This document shows positions 42,709 to 51,825 of a DNA stretch of 64,000 nucleotides, piece after piece. The notes below the pieces were generated by a model. That model was not told the origin of the DNA. It saw only the letters and a list, made by a program, of their open reading frames with translations, and searched no databases. Position 1 is the first letter of the stretch. Every line of letters starts with the position of its first letter. This DNA comes from UBA2396 sp038042175 (lineage in GTDB: Bacteria; Planctomycetota; Phycisphaerae; Phycisphaerales; UBA1924), in assembly GCA_964358855.1 (NCBI GenBank), contig CAYHQQ010000007.1, positions 36,805-100,804 of the forward strand, written 5' to 3'. The position numbers and the translations under genes are program-made.

Positions 42709-44168
42709 CCAAGCGAGGCCGAACGCCCAGCGTGCCGCCATCGCGGGAACGGGGCGCGGGAGCGCCCGGGCCGATCCGGTGCGCGATCTACACCCGCAAG
42801 AGCAGCGAGGAGGGGCTCGAACTCGAGTTCAACTCCCTCGACGCCCAGCGGGAGGCGGCGGAGGCGTACATCGCCAGCCAGCGGAACGAAGGGTGGATCT
42901 GCCTTCCGGACCGCTACGACGACGGCGGGTTCTCCGGCGGCAGCATGGAACGGCCAGCGCTGGAGCAGCTCCTGAAGGACATCGAGGCCGGCAAGGTTGA
43001 CTGCGTCGTGGTCTACAAGGTGGACCGACTGAGCCGTTCGCTCATGGACTTCGCCCGCATCATGCAGACGTTCGACCGCAAGGGCGTCTCGTTCGTCTCG
43101 GTGACACAGCAGTTCAACACCACGAGCTCGATGGGGCGGCTGACGCTCCACATCCTGCTCTCGTTCGCCCAGTTCGAGCGTGAGATCATCGGCGAGCGGA
43201 TCCGCGACAAGATTGCCGCCCAGAAGCGCCGGGGCAAGTGGGCGGGCGGCGTGCCCATCCTGGGCTACGACGTCGACCGGTCCAGCGGCAGTCCCCGCTT
43301 GGTCGTCAATCCCCGCGAGGCAGCCAAGGTCCGCGAGATCTTCAAGATCTACCTCGACAAGGGGTCGCTCCAGCGTGCCGTCACCGAACTCAGGCACCGG
43401 GAGTGGAAGAACAAGCGCCGGGTGACCAAGAAGGGGGTCAGCGTCGGCGGCCAGCCCTTCAACACGGGCACCCTCCACGTTCTTCTGACCAACCCGCTTC
43501 TGACGGGCAAGATCGTCCACCGGGGCAACACCTACGACGGCGAGCACGAGGCGATCGTCGATCCCGCGTTGTTCGAGCGCGTCCGCCAGCAACTCCTCGA
43601 GAACGGTCGGACCGGTGGTATCGAGATGCGCAACAAGTACGGGGCACTCCTGCGTGGGCTCCTGCGCTGCAAGAAGTGCGACTGCGCCATGATCCACACC
43701 TTCTACGGCAAGCGGAACAAGCAGTACCGTTACTACCGCTGTCTGGAAGCCATCAAGAACGGGGCGCACACCTGCGAGGCGTCGTCGCTGCCAGGGCTGG
43801 AGATCGAGAAGCTCGTGGTCGACGAGATCCGGACGCTCGGCAACGACCGGACGTTGCTGGACCGCATCCTTGCAGAAGCCCAGGTCAACGTAGACGAGGA
43901 ACTGACGGCGCTGAAGTCGGAGCGGGCGTCGATCCACGCCTCGCTCGGCCGCTTGGAGAAGGAGTTGCGGGAACTGGTAGCGGACCGGAGCGGGAGCACC
44001 GCTACCACCGCGCGGCTGGCCGCCGCTCACGAACGGGTCAGCGGGGCACGCACCCGCCTTGCCGAAGTCGAAACACGGCTGGGTTTAATCGGAGATAGCG
44101 CCATCACCCGCGAGGAGGCCCGCAAGGCGCTCAACGAGTTCGACGGGGTCAGCGCGACGTCGCTGTGA
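42705..44168 (+). CDS. Large serine recombinase (integrase/resolvase family)
   Basis: 487 residues, coupled to the DUF2924 gene. Resolvase domain (about 25-170): YTRKSSEEG with nucleophile Ser33, FNSLDAQREAAEAYIASQ, VVYKVDRLSRSLMDFARIMQ and SFAQFEREIIGERIRDKIAA. Recombinase domain: GKWAGGVPILGYDVD and LLTNPLLTGKIVHRGNTYDG. Zinc ribbon CKKCDC...RCLEAI...HTC at about 325-365, then a coiled coil and HTH-like end. Large serine recombinases insert and excise elements by cutting both duplexes at short att sites. The nearest visible integrase for the island. Confidence 0.93.
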   Translation: MTKRGRTPSVPPSRERGAGAPGPIRCAIYTRKSSEEGLELEFNSLDAQREAAEAYIASQRNEGWICLPDRYDDGGFSGGSMERPALEQLLKDIEAGKVDCVVVYKVDRLSRSLMDFARIMQTFDRKGVSFVSVTQQFNTTSSMGRLTLHILLSFAQFEREIIGERIRDKIAAQKRRGKWAGGVPILGYDVDRSSGSPRLVVNPREAAKVREIFKIYLDKGSLQRAVTELRHREWKNKRRVTKKGVSVGGQPFNTGTLHVLLTNPLLTGKIVHRGNTYDGEHEAIVDPALFERVRQQLLENGRTGGIEMRNKYGALLRGLLRCKKCDCAMIHTFYGKRNKQYRYYRCLEAIKNGAHTCEASSLPGLEIEKLVVDEIRTLGNDRTLLDRILAEAQVNVDEELTALKSERASIHASLGRLEKELRELVADRSGSTATTARLAAAHERVSGARTRLAEVETRLGLIGDSAITREEARKALNEFDGVSATSL

Positions 44169-44646
44169 CGTCCGTGTGACGCCGCCAGCCGTTCAGGTCG
44201 AGGATGTACCGGCCGTGATGCCCCACGATCGCGTCGGCAAGGTCGCCCATGCCGCCGCGGCGCAGTTTGATGCGCAGCCGCCGAACTCCGGCCCGCAGCA
44301 CCGCCGTGTCCGTTAGGTCGTTGTCCCAAATCTCCTGGATGAGATCCAGGTGCGTCACATACTGATTGGCGCTGCGGGAGAGACGAGCGAGAAGCCAGAA
44401 CCCGTGCGTGTGCCCGAGGTGAATCGCCTTCCCGTTCCAGAGCACTGAAAGCGTGGCCTCATCCAGCAGTGGCCGACCCGGGGCACACCGGCCGTCTCTG
44501 TGTTGACCGTTCACACTCGGTCCGGTGCCTTCGTGCATTTCCCGCACGATCGTGGCGATTTCCTTGGCGCACAAGGCTGCGCCCATGATGCTCTCGGTGA
44601 GTTGCCTGCAAAGCACATCCAGTCGGGAGGCCGGGTCGGTGGTCAT
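44149..44646 (-). CDS. Winged-helix (OmpR/PhoB-type) DNA-binding protein without receiver domain
   Basis: 165 residues. Residues about 62-155 match the Trans_reg_C wing: LDEATLSVLWNGKAIHLGHT, FWLLARLSRSANQYVTHLDL, QEIWDNDLTDTAVLRAGVRR and RRGGMGDLADAIVGHHGRYI. The N-terminal 60 residues are helical and lack a phosphorylatable receiver domain. The gene converges on and overlaps the recombinase 3' end by 20 bases. It may regulate the island; target unknown. Confidence 0.8.
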   Translation of the reverse strand: MTTDPASRLDVLCRQLTESIMGAALCAKEIATIVREMHEGTGPSVNGQHRDGRCAPGRPLLDEATLSVLWNGKAIHLGHTHGFWLLARLSRSANQYVTHLDLIQEIWDNDLTDTAVLRAGVRRLRIKLRRGGMGDLADAIVGHHGRYILDLNGWRRHTDVTATSR

Positions 44647-44821
44647 GACGATCCCCTTGCGTTGCCCGCAAGGGACCCGACCTCAAGGCCCGAACTGGCC
44701 CGCAAGACTCGGGCGCAGCACGGTGCGCAGAGGCGGAGTTCCGCTGGGCGTGAACCGACGGGCCGATATGGGCTGATTGTCTGGGATCGCGCCGAACGCC
44801 GCCGGCGCGCGGATCAGGGGG

Positions 44822-46060
44822 TCAAACCGTCCTCTTCGCCGCGGTCTCAGCCCGGTTGCTCATGGGCGACAGAGCAACGCCAGCGGATGCGTGCTGCCTG
44901 ACATCGAAGGTGCGCGCGAACATGGCCACAACAGCCGCCTGTGGAATGCGCTCTTGCTCAAGCCGCAGCCCTTCCTCATCACAAACCCGGAGCGCTTCCG
45001 CTTCGGTTCGTGTCAGATGTGCCAGGTGACCAGGGGATCGACGACCGCTGCCTCGGCCCGCAAGGTGCCGGTATAGATCAAGCGTCTCCCAGTCCATGAA
45101 CATACTCGCGGCCTGTGGGTACATGGCACGAACCCGAGACAGGATCTCGATGCCCTCGCTATCCAAATCTCCCCAGTACCACACTCGCGCGCGCTGAAGC
45201 CAAGAGATATACCGCAGAAGCGACGCACCGTTACCGAGGCCGCCGATTGCGATGGCGCGCGTGCATTTCGGTAGCGTCATCAGATTTACACGGTTTTCCA
45301 CGATCACGGCCGTGATGTTCCGCACGTCCCACTCGCCGACTGTGTGCAATGGAACTGCCAGGGCGTCGCATGGAAAGCCGAGTTCTGCCTGAACGGTGGG
45401 GTCGAGGAACCGAACGAAGATGTCGGGCTCGTGGTATCGGAGCCCAAACCGACGCCCGAAATGGTCCTCATCCGCGCGCACTTCGTGTGGTGGCAGAACC
45501 AGGTCTAGCCATTGCCAGAGGATTCGCTCATGCCGCTCGATGAACTTGGAGTCCACTGTCAGGGGTAGCTCACGAGCAAATCGGTTCGGCCGCGGATGGT
45601 CACGAAAGTAGCACAGGACTTCGAGAAGTCCATCCAGGTCGTCCGCGGCATCTGTCACTGCGACGATGTTCGATCGAACCCACGACTCCAGGTCAGGGAA
45701 CTCTGACCGGAGGCGAGAAACGGCATCGGTGAATCGCCGGAACTCCTTCTCCTTGCCGACGAGTCGCAGGAGATCGATCTCTGTACCAATGAACACCTTG
45801 CTGGGGAAGAGGTTCTTGCCGTGCCGCCGAGACTGAATTTCGTTCCACTCAATCGAGTATCCATACCCCAGCACATCCTTTGAGCCCTCGCGCAGGCGTC
45901 TCACCATGTCAATCGCGGCAACGACATCTGCTCCCGGGTTTGTCTGAGCCGGCACACGACGTGGGAAGTACTGAGGTGCGCCCTCGACCCAGGCACGCAT
46001 GTATTCGCGATAGATCGCCCGTGCCTTGCGCGAGATGTCGTCTGGCTGGATCATGTTCAC
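44822..46060 (-). CDS. jetD: Wadjet protein JetD (TOPRIM nuclease)
   Basis: 412 residues from GTG 46060 (ATG 46054 also possible), overlapping jetC by 4 bases. The N-terminal half matches DUF3322 (REYMRAWVEGAPQYFPRRVP, GYGYSIEWNEIQSRRHGKNL, WLDLVLPPHEVRADEDHFG); the C-terminal half is the DUF2220/TOPRIM fold with ITAVIVENRVNLMTLP (Glu255) and WYWGDLDSEGIEILSR (Asp298, Asp300), the metal-binding residues. In Wadjet systems JetD is the nuclease that cuts plasmid DNA after loop extrusion by JetABC. Last gene of the operon. Confidence 0.93.
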   Translation of the reverse strand: MNMIQPDDISRKARAIYREYMRAWVEGAPQYFPRRVPAQTNPGADVVAAIDMVRRLREGSKDVLGYGYSIEWNEIQSRRHGKNLFPSKVFIGTEIDLLRLVGKEKEFRRFTDAVSRLRSEFPDLESWVRSNIVAVTDAADDLDGLLEVLCYFRDHPRPNRFARELPLTVDSKFIERHERILWQWLDLVLPPHEVRADEDHFGRRFGLRYHEPDIFVRFLDPTVQAELGFPCDALAVPLHTVGEWDVRNITAVIVENRVNLMTLPKCTRAIAIGGLGNGASLLRYISWLQRARVWYWGDLDSEGIEILSRVRAMYPQAASMFMDWETLDLYRHLAGRGSGRRSPGHLAHLTRTEAEALRVCDEEGLRLEQERIPQAAVVAMFARTFDVRQHASAGVALSPMSNRAETAAKRTV

Positions 46061-49000
46061 ACACGTACGGCCGATGTGGGAATGGTCACGACAGCCGGGC
46101 GGCCCAGGACCGTGTCCTCAAACTCTCTGGCCGTCATGCTGAAGATTTCCGATTGATGCGTCTTGGAGTCCTTGACGACGTGGAGATAGCACTCCACGTA
46201 CGGCTCGGTGACCCGGGCCTTGGCGTCCAATGGGGCCACAATCAACAGTTGAAGACCGAACTGCCGGAATAGCGCTAGGGCGTACTCGGCGTAGCGGTCG
46301 TCGACCTTGGAGAACATCTCGTCGACCACCACAAAGTGGAAGCGATCGCTGCTGGGCCGGCTCGGATCGATGTCGTATTGGTACGCGATCGCTGCGACCA
46401 GGATGGTAAACGCGAGCTTGGCCTTCTCTCCTCCGGATTGGCCCGTGCTGTCCTCGTAATAGCCCCGCTCAGCGCCAGACTCCGCGTCAAGCTCTCGCGC
46501 GGCGAAGTCAAACCATCGCCTGACATCGGTGACTTTCTCACGCCAGCGCTGTTCCTCGCGGAGCTTTTCGATGAGCTTGGCAATCCGGACGTATCGGGCC
46601 TCGTCCGCCGCGAGCGTTCCTTCGAACGAATCGGCGAGGCATTCGCGCAGGCTGGACTGAAACTGCTGGATCTCCACGTCTCGCACCGCCCGGGGCTCGA
46701 GCTTCATGTACGTCCCGGGCCGGTATTCAAGCTGCTTGAGGGAGCGGTTGAGAACTTCGATCTTCTGTTCGATCTCCTGCTTCTCGGTTTGGAACGCACC
46801 GTTGAGAATGCCGATCTCCTGCGTGACCTTCTCGTTGAGCCGTTCTTTGAAGCGGTTCTCGTGCCGGGGCAAGTCTTCGCGGCGGATGTGCTCGCACGCA
46901 GCGCAGAAGCTCCCCAGGTACTCGATGGATGCATCCAGGTCGGCCTGCTGGTCCGCAAAGTCTCGGAGATACTGGTTCATGAGCTTGCAGATCTCACGCT
47001 CCAGCGGTTCCAGCTCTTTCTTCAGGCGATCCACCTCCGCATGCCGGCCAGCCAGGAAGCCTGCCTCCCTCTGCGTGATATTGTGCACGGTCAACGGCTC
47101 CCCTTCAAAGAGCTTTGACAGTTCTGGGAACAACGCCTCGTGCTGCGACCATTCGCCCGTCTGCTGGAGCGTCGAGATGGTCTGGATGGCATCCGCAATC
47201 TGACGCTCCGCAAAGCGCAGATCCTGCGAGGCACGCTCGTGCTGCCGGATGGCATCGTCACGCTCGCCGCCCAAACGCTTCCGTGTTGCTTCGACTTCCG
47301 TGATGCGGCGCTTCAGAGTTTTCAACGCATCGCTCGATTCTTCGAGCGCTCGCTTCTCCTCCCGCAGTGCTGCGATCGTGACTTGCTCAGAGGCGAAGTC
47401 GATCAACGCATATGCCGCGGTCTCTCGCAGCACCTCGGCAGACCGACGCTGCGCGTCAAGTCCGGCGATCTCGGCGTTCAACTTATTCAGGCGAGCATCC
47501 ATCGCACGCAGCTCTTCTTCAAGCTGCCGGACGTTCTCGGCGAGTGCCTTCCGTTTCTCGCGGTTGTCCCACCCCAGCACGAACTCGCGTGGATCGATGG
47601 CCCGATCCCGATCGTCCTTCTCGTGTCGCGAGCCCCTCCCTTTGATGTGACGTTCGCGGGTAAGGGCCATGTCGTGAGCGGCCTGGAACTGCTCGATGGT
47701 GTCGCAGCAGAGGTAGTCGAAGCGTTCCTCCAACTCCCCTTTCACCCAAGGCGCAAGGCCGTGGCCGTCCTTGACTCTGACCTTGCGGAGCAACGACTGA
47801 GTATGGGCGACCGGGCGTGATTGGGGCGCAGCGCGCCCCCCGACGCGGAGATACACCAGCTTCTGACCGACGCCACGGCCGTCACGGACCCTGTTCCGGT
47901 CGATGTGAGCACTGACCACGGCGTAGTGCTTCTGTGGCACCAGCAGGCTGAGCGCAAAGGATCGGAGCAGCAGCTCAATCGAGGCTTCCCAGCTCTTTTC
48001 CTCAGTCGGAATGGTGATGAGCTCAGCCGCGAAGGGGAGTTCGCTGTCCGGCAGTCGCAGCGCTTCGCAGAGTTGCCGACGAATCTCCACATGACGCTCT
48101 GGCAGCTTGGTGTGGCGGGTGCCGAGCGCTTCGAGCTCCCGCTTGCTCTCGCTGAGTTCGCGGTGCGCATCACCGCGATCGAGCACGACATCCTGATGTT
48201 CACGCCGGAGCGCCTCCTCGCGAGCGCCTAACACCTTGGTGAATTCCGGCAGACTCTGGTGCAGCGCGCGCAGCGAGGCATCGTCGGTCACATCCGCGGC
48301 AAGCCCCGTCGTGGCCAACGCGGCCATGAAACGGACGCTGCGTTCGCGCCGGTTTGCACTCTCGCTCTCATGTTGCTTGATCAGCAACGGAATCTGGCGA
48401 AGCCTCTCGCCCCCGGCATTCTCTATCTCATTCTTCAACTGCCGCTCTTCGTCGGCAGTGTCTCGCAACCCCGCGTCGAGAAGGTCCCTGGTGGCCAATA
48501 GCGCCGAGAGTTCCTTCGCCAACGAATCTGCCGCAGGCCCGAGCAGCTCGATCGTCATTGCCCGGAAGTACGGGCCCGCGGCACCGCACATGGACTGCGC
48601 CAGGCGCAACGCATCCGATTGCGCGGTGAAGGTTGCGCCCTTTGCCGCGATTGGCGTGAGCAGCTCGAACTGCCTTCGGACCCGCACCAGGCTCTGATAG
48701 GCTTCCGTGAGTTGGGTGAAGTGCGCCTGCAGGGTCTCGATCTTCTCCATCCACGGCTTCGGCTCAAGCATGTGCTCGCGGATGAACCTGTTCAGACTCT
48801 GGATGTCCTTGACCGCGACGGTCTGGTTGAATACATCCATCGCCTTCGGCTGCATGCCTGTGAACTTGGCGACCCAGCCGTGATACTCGTTGTACTTGTC
48901 CGTGGCGCGGAAACCGCGCTTCTCCATCTGCTGGCGCACCCGCTCGGTGGTGGCAAGGTTGGCACAGTGCTCGGCGATCGACTTCTCACCCTGCGCGAAG

Positions 49001-49443
49001 GCGTAGACCTTCTCGGCACCTCCGTCACTGCCAAGGTACAGAACCTGAGCGACGGTAAAAGCCTCGCTGCGATCGTTCTTGAAGGTCGCCAGGAGGGTCG
49101 AGTAGTGCCGTCCGTCGGGTCGGAGAAACTGCACCTCCGCTCGGTTGTCTTCGTCGCGGCTCCGTCGGTCGAACGCCCCCTTGATGTAGGTGCGTTCATC
49201 GCGTTCGGTTTTCTGAGCACCGGCGGCGACGTTGTAGTTGCGGACAACTGGGCGCACGAACAGGGTCAATAGGGCATCCACAAGAGTGGACTTGCCCGAA
49301 CCATTCTGCCCGATGAGGAGTGTGGTAGCGCCGCATGGCCTGACCACATGCACTGTGCCACGGCTGCTGTCGAACGTTCCCCAGTTGGAGACCTCGAGCT
49401 TTTGGAGCCTATAGCCGGGTGTCAGTCGCGGGGCGTCATGCAT
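46057..49443 (-). CDS. jetC: Wadjet protein JetC (SMC/MukB-like ATPase)
   Basis: 1128 residues. ABC-type head: Walker A GQNGSGKST (Lys51) near the N-terminus; signature SGGEK (1003-1007) and Walker B VVVDEMFSKVDD (Asp1041, Glu1042) near the C-terminus. Between are two long coiled-coil blocks around a hinge-like middle (for example EKVTQEIGILNGAFQTEKQE). This is the SMC-like motor of the type-I Wadjet complex, which extrudes DNA loops and recognises small circular plasmids. It overlaps jetB by 8 and jetD by 4 bases. Confidence 0.95.
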   Translation of the reverse strand: MHDAPRLTPGYRLQKLEVSNWGTFDSSRGTVHVVRPCGATTLLIGQNGSGKSTLVDALLTLFVRPVVRNYNVAAGAQKTERDERTYIKGAFDRRSRDEDNRAEVQFLRPDGRHYSTLLATFKNDRSEAFTVAQVLYLGSDGGAEKVYAFAQGEKSIAEHCANLATTERVRQQMEKRGFRATDKYNEYHGWVAKFTGMQPKAMDVFNQTVAVKDIQSLNRFIREHMLEPKPWMEKIETLQAHFTQLTEAYQSLVRVRRQFELLTPIAAKGATFTAQSDALRLAQSMCGAAGPYFRAMTIELLGPAADSLAKELSALLATRDLLDAGLRDTADEERQLKNEIENAGGERLRQIPLLIKQHESESANRRERSVRFMAALATTGLAADVTDDASLRALHQSLPEFTKVLGAREEALRREHQDVVLDRGDAHRELSESKRELEALGTRHTKLPERHVEIRRQLCEALRLPDSELPFAAELITIPTEEKSWEASIELLLRSFALSLLVPQKHYAVVSAHIDRNRVRDGRGVGQKLVYLRVGGRAAPQSRPVAHTQSLLRKVRVKDGHGLAPWVKGELEERFDYLCCDTIEQFQAAHDMALTRERHIKGRGSRHEKDDRDRAIDPREFVLGWDNREKRKALAENVRQLEEELRAMDARLNKLNAEIAGLDAQRRSAEVLRETAAYALIDFASEQVTIAALREEKRALEESSDALKTLKRRITEVEATRKRLGGERDDAIRQHERASQDLRFAERQIADAIQTISTLQQTGEWSQHEALFPELSKLFEGEPLTVHNITQREAGFLAGRHAEVDRLKKELEPLEREICKLMNQYLRDFADQQADLDASIEYLGSFCAACEHIRREDLPRHENRFKERLNEKVTQEIGILNGAFQTEKQEIEQKIEVLNRSLKQLEYRPGTYMKLEPRAVRDVEIQQFQSSLRECLADSFEGTLAADEARYVRIAKLIEKLREEQRWREKVTDVRRWFDFAARELDAESGAERGYYEDSTGQSGGEKAKLAFTILVAAIAYQYDIDPSRPSSDRFHFVVVDEMFSKVDDRYAEYALALFRQFGLQLLIVAPLDAKARVTEPYVECYLHVVKDSKTHQSEIFSMTAREFEDTVLGRPAVVTIPTSAVRV

Positions 49444-50056
49444 CGGAATCCCCCTGCGTGCGAGCCGCCGCAGCCGCAGCCAGCTGCTGTTTCAGGGTTT
49501 CGAGTTCCGAAGCGGGGAGCTTCGCCTTCAGAATGCGACGGACCTCCCACGCTTCGGGATTGTCGGCGAACTTTCGCACGAACCCCAGGTCATCGAGTTT
49601 GTGCAGGGCGGCGCTGAACTCCTTCCGCTGACGCACCTCGTCGTACTGTGCGGGAAAGAACCCCTTCCACTGGTCGAAGATGGCGTCGAGCTCGACAACG
49701 CATCGTTCGTTGTGGAGATCATCTTCTTCGAACCGCCGGAGCTCGTCCCGGAACAGCACGGCGAGCATCGTGGGCGCATACCCGAGCTGGCTGCGACGGA
49801 CAAGTTTCGGGAGCTGCTCGTACCCGCTGGGACACTCGTCTTCCCCCCATTGGCGAACGTATGCGTATCCCTCTGCTTCATCGACGACGAGCGTGAGTCC
49901 CAGGCGGGCCACAAAGGTCTCAACCTGTGACCGACTGGAGAGCAGAATGTTCCACACCCGGTCTTCGTCCGCGTAGACGACCCCTTGCAGCAGTCGAACT
50001 GCCGAGATGCTCCATTCGCGGAACTCGGGGATTGGAGATGTAGACGGGTTAGGCAT
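49436..50056 (-). CDS. jetB: Wadjet protein JetB (DUF4194, kite-like subunit)
   Basis: 206 residues from ATG 50056, which overlaps the jetA stop by 8 bases; the frame is open to 50086. DUF4194 features: ISAVRLLQGVVYADEDRVWN, RLGLTLVVDEAEGYAYVRQW, RSQLGYAPTMLAVLFRDEL and FSAALHKLDDLGFVRKFADN. In Wadjet it is the kite (MukE-like) subunit bridging JetA and the JetC heads. Confidence 0.93.
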   Translation of the reverse strand: MPNPSTSPIPEFREWSISAVRLLQGVVYADEDRVWNILLSSRSQVETFVARLGLTLVVDEAEGYAYVRQWGEDECPSGYEQLPKLVRRSQLGYAPTMLAVLFRDELRRFEEDDLHNERCVVELDAIFDQWKGFFPAQYDEVRQRKEFSAALHKLDDLGFVRKFADNPEAWEVRRILKAKLPASELETLKQQLAAAAAARTQGDSDA

Positions 50057-51518
50057 TCGCGGTCTCCTGGGGAGGGAGAAACACAATTAGCGGGACGGTC
50101 ACGCGGCGAGAGACGACCCCGTCAACCTGGATGTCCTCGGACCGTTCCCGACTGATGATGTGTCCGTCATCCTTGGCGATCTGTATGTAGCCCAAGAGCT
50201 CAACAATGCCGGCTTCGGGTGGAAACTCTCGCACCACCTCTGAAAGCGTCATGGACCTGCCGGTGCGCGAAGTAAGGGCACGAATGCGTTGTCGCATCGC
50301 CGCCCAGTCAAGGCGGTGGAGCTGGGCAAGCATCCGAAACAACTCCACGCGGCGAGCATCATCCACCTGTCCCTCCGCGAGGTCCATCTTTGCAAACTCG
50401 GTGGGAGGGCTCCAGAACGTCCGTGAGAACGGAAAGGCCATTTGCACGCCAACATCCACTGTGGCGCTGATGTCCGCGGGCGGAGCATCGGCGAGGGTGG
50501 CACCGAGGCCCCGGATGTCCGAGAGCAATTGGGTTACTCGACGCCGATCCGACGCGGTCCTGACATCCAGCAGTCGCCGCAGCGTGGCAGAGAGACGCTG
50601 ATTGGTCCGCATCACCTTCTCGGCATCCGCGATCAGCGACGGCACCATTCGGCGCACCGTTGCGAGCCCGTCGGATTGCTCTGAGAGCTCGTCGATCCTT
50701 CCGAGTTCGGCGATGATCGTCTGAAGTTTTTCCTGTTGGGTTGGCGAGAGAATGAAGCGCACGAACTCGTAGAAGCTCACGCCCTGGTCATCCTGCTTCA
50801 GAACATCCTCTGCGTCGAGCGCGAACTGAAGAATCTCGCCGCGAGAGTCCTTTCCATCGAGTTGTCGCCGCTGTACCTGGCGGGTGATCTCCTTGAAGCG
50901 GTCTTCAACGGCGCGGAAATCGGAGAGCAGTTCCTTGAGCAGTCCGACAGCAGTGGCGAACCGTTCTCGCACCGCTGCGGGTTCATACCGCGCCTCGACT
51001 CCGCCATCCCTTAGGATCTGCCCGATCTCATCGTCAATCCGTGTGCGCTCTTCGCGCAGGTGCGCCAACCGAACCTCGGGATCGTGCGAGGCGCCGGCGA
51101 CGAGATCGGCCAAGGTGCTGATGACGACGCGCAAGCGGGATTCGGTGCCGACGAACCCCAGGTCCTTCTGCAGCGCGCGGTCAAGGAATAGGAACACGTC
51201 CTCTGTGTGCGGCGTCAACTGAAACACCGGCTCGTTCCGGCCCCCTTCGACAGAACGATGCAGCCAGCGCGTTTCCCCACTGCACCAGGAGGACAGGTAG
51301 TGCTCCGGTTTGTCTCGCAGCGCATCCGGATGAGTCGCCTGCACGGACTCCCGGTAGTCCGTCAACGCGCTCACCAGATCAGACGCAGGGAGCGAGATGC
51401 GACCTGGTACTTTGAACTGCCGGTGGAGAAAATCAATCACGAACGGCGCATGTTGTGCCCGCAGCAGCTTCAGCGCTGGCGACGTGCCAAAATATGCGAG
51501 CAGCTGGTCAAGACGCAT
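50049..51518 (-). CDS. jetA: Wadjet protein JetA (DUF3375, kleisin-like subunit)
   Basis: 489 residues; first gene of the operon. DUF3375 features: AYFGTSPALKLLRAQHAPFV at the start, GFVGTESRLRVVISTLADLV, DDQGVSFYEFVRFILSPTQQ and the C-terminal wing SEDIQVDGVVSRRVTVPLIV. In type-I Wadjet it is the kleisin (MukF-like) that closes the JetC dimer. It is transcribed away from the fic gene across a 307-bp region. Confidence 0.93.
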   Translation of the reverse strand: MRLDQLLAYFGTSPALKLLRAQHAPFVIDFLHRQFKVPGRISLPASDLVSALTDYRESVQATHPDALRDKPEHYLSSWCSGETRWLHRSVEGGRNEPVFQLTPHTEDVFLFLDRALQKDLGFVGTESRLRVVISTLADLVAGASHDPEVRLAHLREERTRIDDEIGQILRDGGVEARYEPAAVRERFATAVGLLKELLSDFRAVEDRFKEITRQVQRRQLDGKDSRGEILQFALDAEDVLKQDDQGVSFYEFVRFILSPTQQEKLQTIIAELGRIDELSEQSDGLATVRRMVPSLIADAEKVMRTNQRLSATLRRLLDVRTASDRRRVTQLLSDIRGLGATLADAPPADISATVDVGVQMAFPFSRTFWSPPTEFAKMDLAEGQVDDARRVELFRMLAQLHRLDWAAMRQRIRALTSRTGRSMTLSEVVREFPPEAGIVELLGYIQIAKDDGHIISRERSEDIQVDGVVSRRVTVPLIVFLPPQETANA

Positions 51519-51825
51519 GGCGATGGTCCGATCGCTCTGATATCCACGGGATTAGAGTAGTTGCCGCGGTATTCATGAGGGGCGCACCGCTCGAGATCGC
51601 GTTGCAGCTCCTTCACGACGCCCGTGACGGTCAGTTCCCCTGGGTAGCTCGCACCCGCACCGCGCGCTGGTGCCGATAGCTTCACACATCGTACCAGTTT
51701 TCTGGCCGATATACCTTCCAGACGCCAAAACTGAACCCGCTTGGCCGATTCCGTAACCGTTTTGGCGCTAGAATGGCCTTCCGTAACGATTTTGGCGTCG
51801 TCGTATCCGTTTTGAGGAGTCCCCA
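51519..51825. promoter_or_regulatory. Divergent control region between jetA and fic, with repeated sites
   Basis: No supported gene in 307 bp. Two close repeats occur on the plus strand: 51742-51767 and 51774-51797, sharing TTCCGTAAC, a variable base pair and TTTTGGCG. A third partial copy (CGTATCCGTTTTGAGG) begins at 51802, and an inverted GCCAAAAC lies at 51723-51730. The repeats end just before the fic ribosome-binding site (GAGGAG, 51813-51818), suggesting an operator, perhaps for autoregulation. Confidence 0.6.
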
